From assembly GCA_964228455.1 (NCBI GenBank), contig CAXQZM010000011.1:1-6254 (forward strand): a DNA stretch of 6,254 bases, given 5' to 3'. A program made the position numbers and the translations under genes. This document shows, piece by piece, positions 5,821 to 6,254 of the stretch (positions are counted from its first letter, which is position 1; every line of letters begins with the position of its first letter). The notes under the pieces were generated by a model. That model saw only the letters and a list, made by a program, of their open reading frames with translations. It did no database searches and was not told where the DNA came from. Source of the stretch: CAXQZM01 sp964228455 (GTDB lineage Bacteria; Pseudomonadota; Alphaproteobacteria; UBA7985).

Positions 5821-6254
5821 CTAGGAGGGTAGATTCAAGGTTTGAAGAATATCGCCTAGAAGTTTTTTAGATGCAGTATTGCCCCAGAGAGATTCTGCTG
5901 TGGCGAGGCCAGACTCACTAACGTTATTCCAAAGCTCTTCGTCCTGCATTAACAACTTTATAGCCTTCACAAATTCCTCAACATCGTCTGCAACAAGCAC
6001 ATCAATACCTGCTTTCAGATTCATACCCTCAACGCCAATGGTTGTGGAGACGACGGGCAAGCCTGCGGCCAATGATGTTCCGATTTTCCCCTTAATACCG
6101 GCGCCATACCTGAGAGGCGCGACCGATAATACAACTCGATCCATTAGGGCATGGAGATCGTCAACAAAACCTAGTATTTCTACATCATCGCATGCGAGAG
6201 CCTTAATATCTTCAGGAGCATTACTTCCTGCTGCGAGGAATTTCACTCCGCTAC
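5821..6254 (-). CDS. Glycosyltransferase, GT4-type C-terminal domain (partial, 5' end outside window)
   Basis: This is the C-terminal portion (about 143 residues, stop TAG at 5821-5823) of a retaining GT-B glycosyltransferase that would move a sugar from a nucleotide donor onto a growing surface glycan in the cytoplasm. The frame is open to the window edge, so the N-terminal acceptor domain and the true start lie beyond 6254. Visible hallmarks are a Rossmann-like strand followed by EILGFVDDL, then APLRYGAGIKGK (6085-6120) running into TSLAAGLPVVSTTIGVEGM. That combination is typical of the donor-binding domain of GT4-like enzymes in polysaccharide loci (Glyco_trans_1_4 type). The GTG codon at 6244-6246 should not be taken as a start, because it sits in the middle of the fold. 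The next gene begins 17 bases after the stop, suggesting co-transcription. The family call is strong; donor, acceptor and linkage cannot be read from the sequence. Confidence 0.85.
   Translation of the reverse strand, partial: SGVKFLAAGSNAPEDIKALACDDVEILGFVDDLHALMDRVVLSVAPLRYGAGIKGKIGTSLAAGLPVVSTTIGVEGMNLKAGIDVLVADDVEEFVKAIKLLMQDEELWNNVSESGLATAESLWGNTASKKLLGDILQTLNLPS

Noticed and set aside
1..6254. Mobile elements, CRISPR arrays, tRNA or toxin-antitoxin genes
   Set aside because: No transposase, regularly spaced repeats, cloverleaf-like sequence or small paired genes were seen; nearly every base is coding on the minus strand.

Overview
The window is a tightly packed stretch of a Gram-negative-type surface polysaccharide locus (O-antigen, capsule or similar glycan). 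All eight genes lie on the minus strand, so transcription runs from high to low coordinates. The families present and the frequent GTG/TTG starts fit a proteobacterium, probably beta or gamma. Nothing in the window (no rRNA, tRNA or housekeeping gene) fixes the genus. Base composition looks middling and is fairly even by eye.

Layout in transcription order: (1) the C-terminal part of a GT4-type glycosyltransferase, cut by the window edge (5821-6254); (2) an RmlD-like extended SDR, probably a nucleotide-sugar 4-keto reductase (4892-5803); (3) a GDP-mannose/GDP-heptose 4,6-dehydratase-like SDR (3861-4895); (4) hddA, heptose-7-phosphate kinase (2808-3839); (5) gmhA, sedoheptulose-7-phosphate isomerase (2189-2773); (6) hddC, heptose-1-phosphate guanylyltransferase (1500-2192); (7) gmhB, heptose-1,7-bisphosphate 7-phosphatase (973-1497); (8) a GT2 glycosyltransferase broken by a +1 frameshift at an A7 tract and cut by the left edge (1-880).

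Together, GmhA, HddA, GmhB and HddC carry sedoheptulose 7-phosphate to GDP-D-glycero-alpha-D-manno-heptose. The two SDR genes directly upstream could then dehydrate and reduce it to a GDP-6-deoxy-heptose, with the flanking glycosyltransferases adding sugars to the repeat unit. The pathway chemistry is established for the families. The deoxyheptose end product is an inference from gene order.

Genes 1-7 are separated by at most 34 bases or overlap by 4, so they look like one operon. The only sizeable gap is 881-972, which holds a nested inverted repeat. No promoter, terminator, mobile element, CRISPR array or RNA gene could be supported. I see no undescribed system. The points worth checking are the frameshifted GT2, the loss of the zinc ligands in GmhB, and the exact product of the dehydratase/reductase pair.
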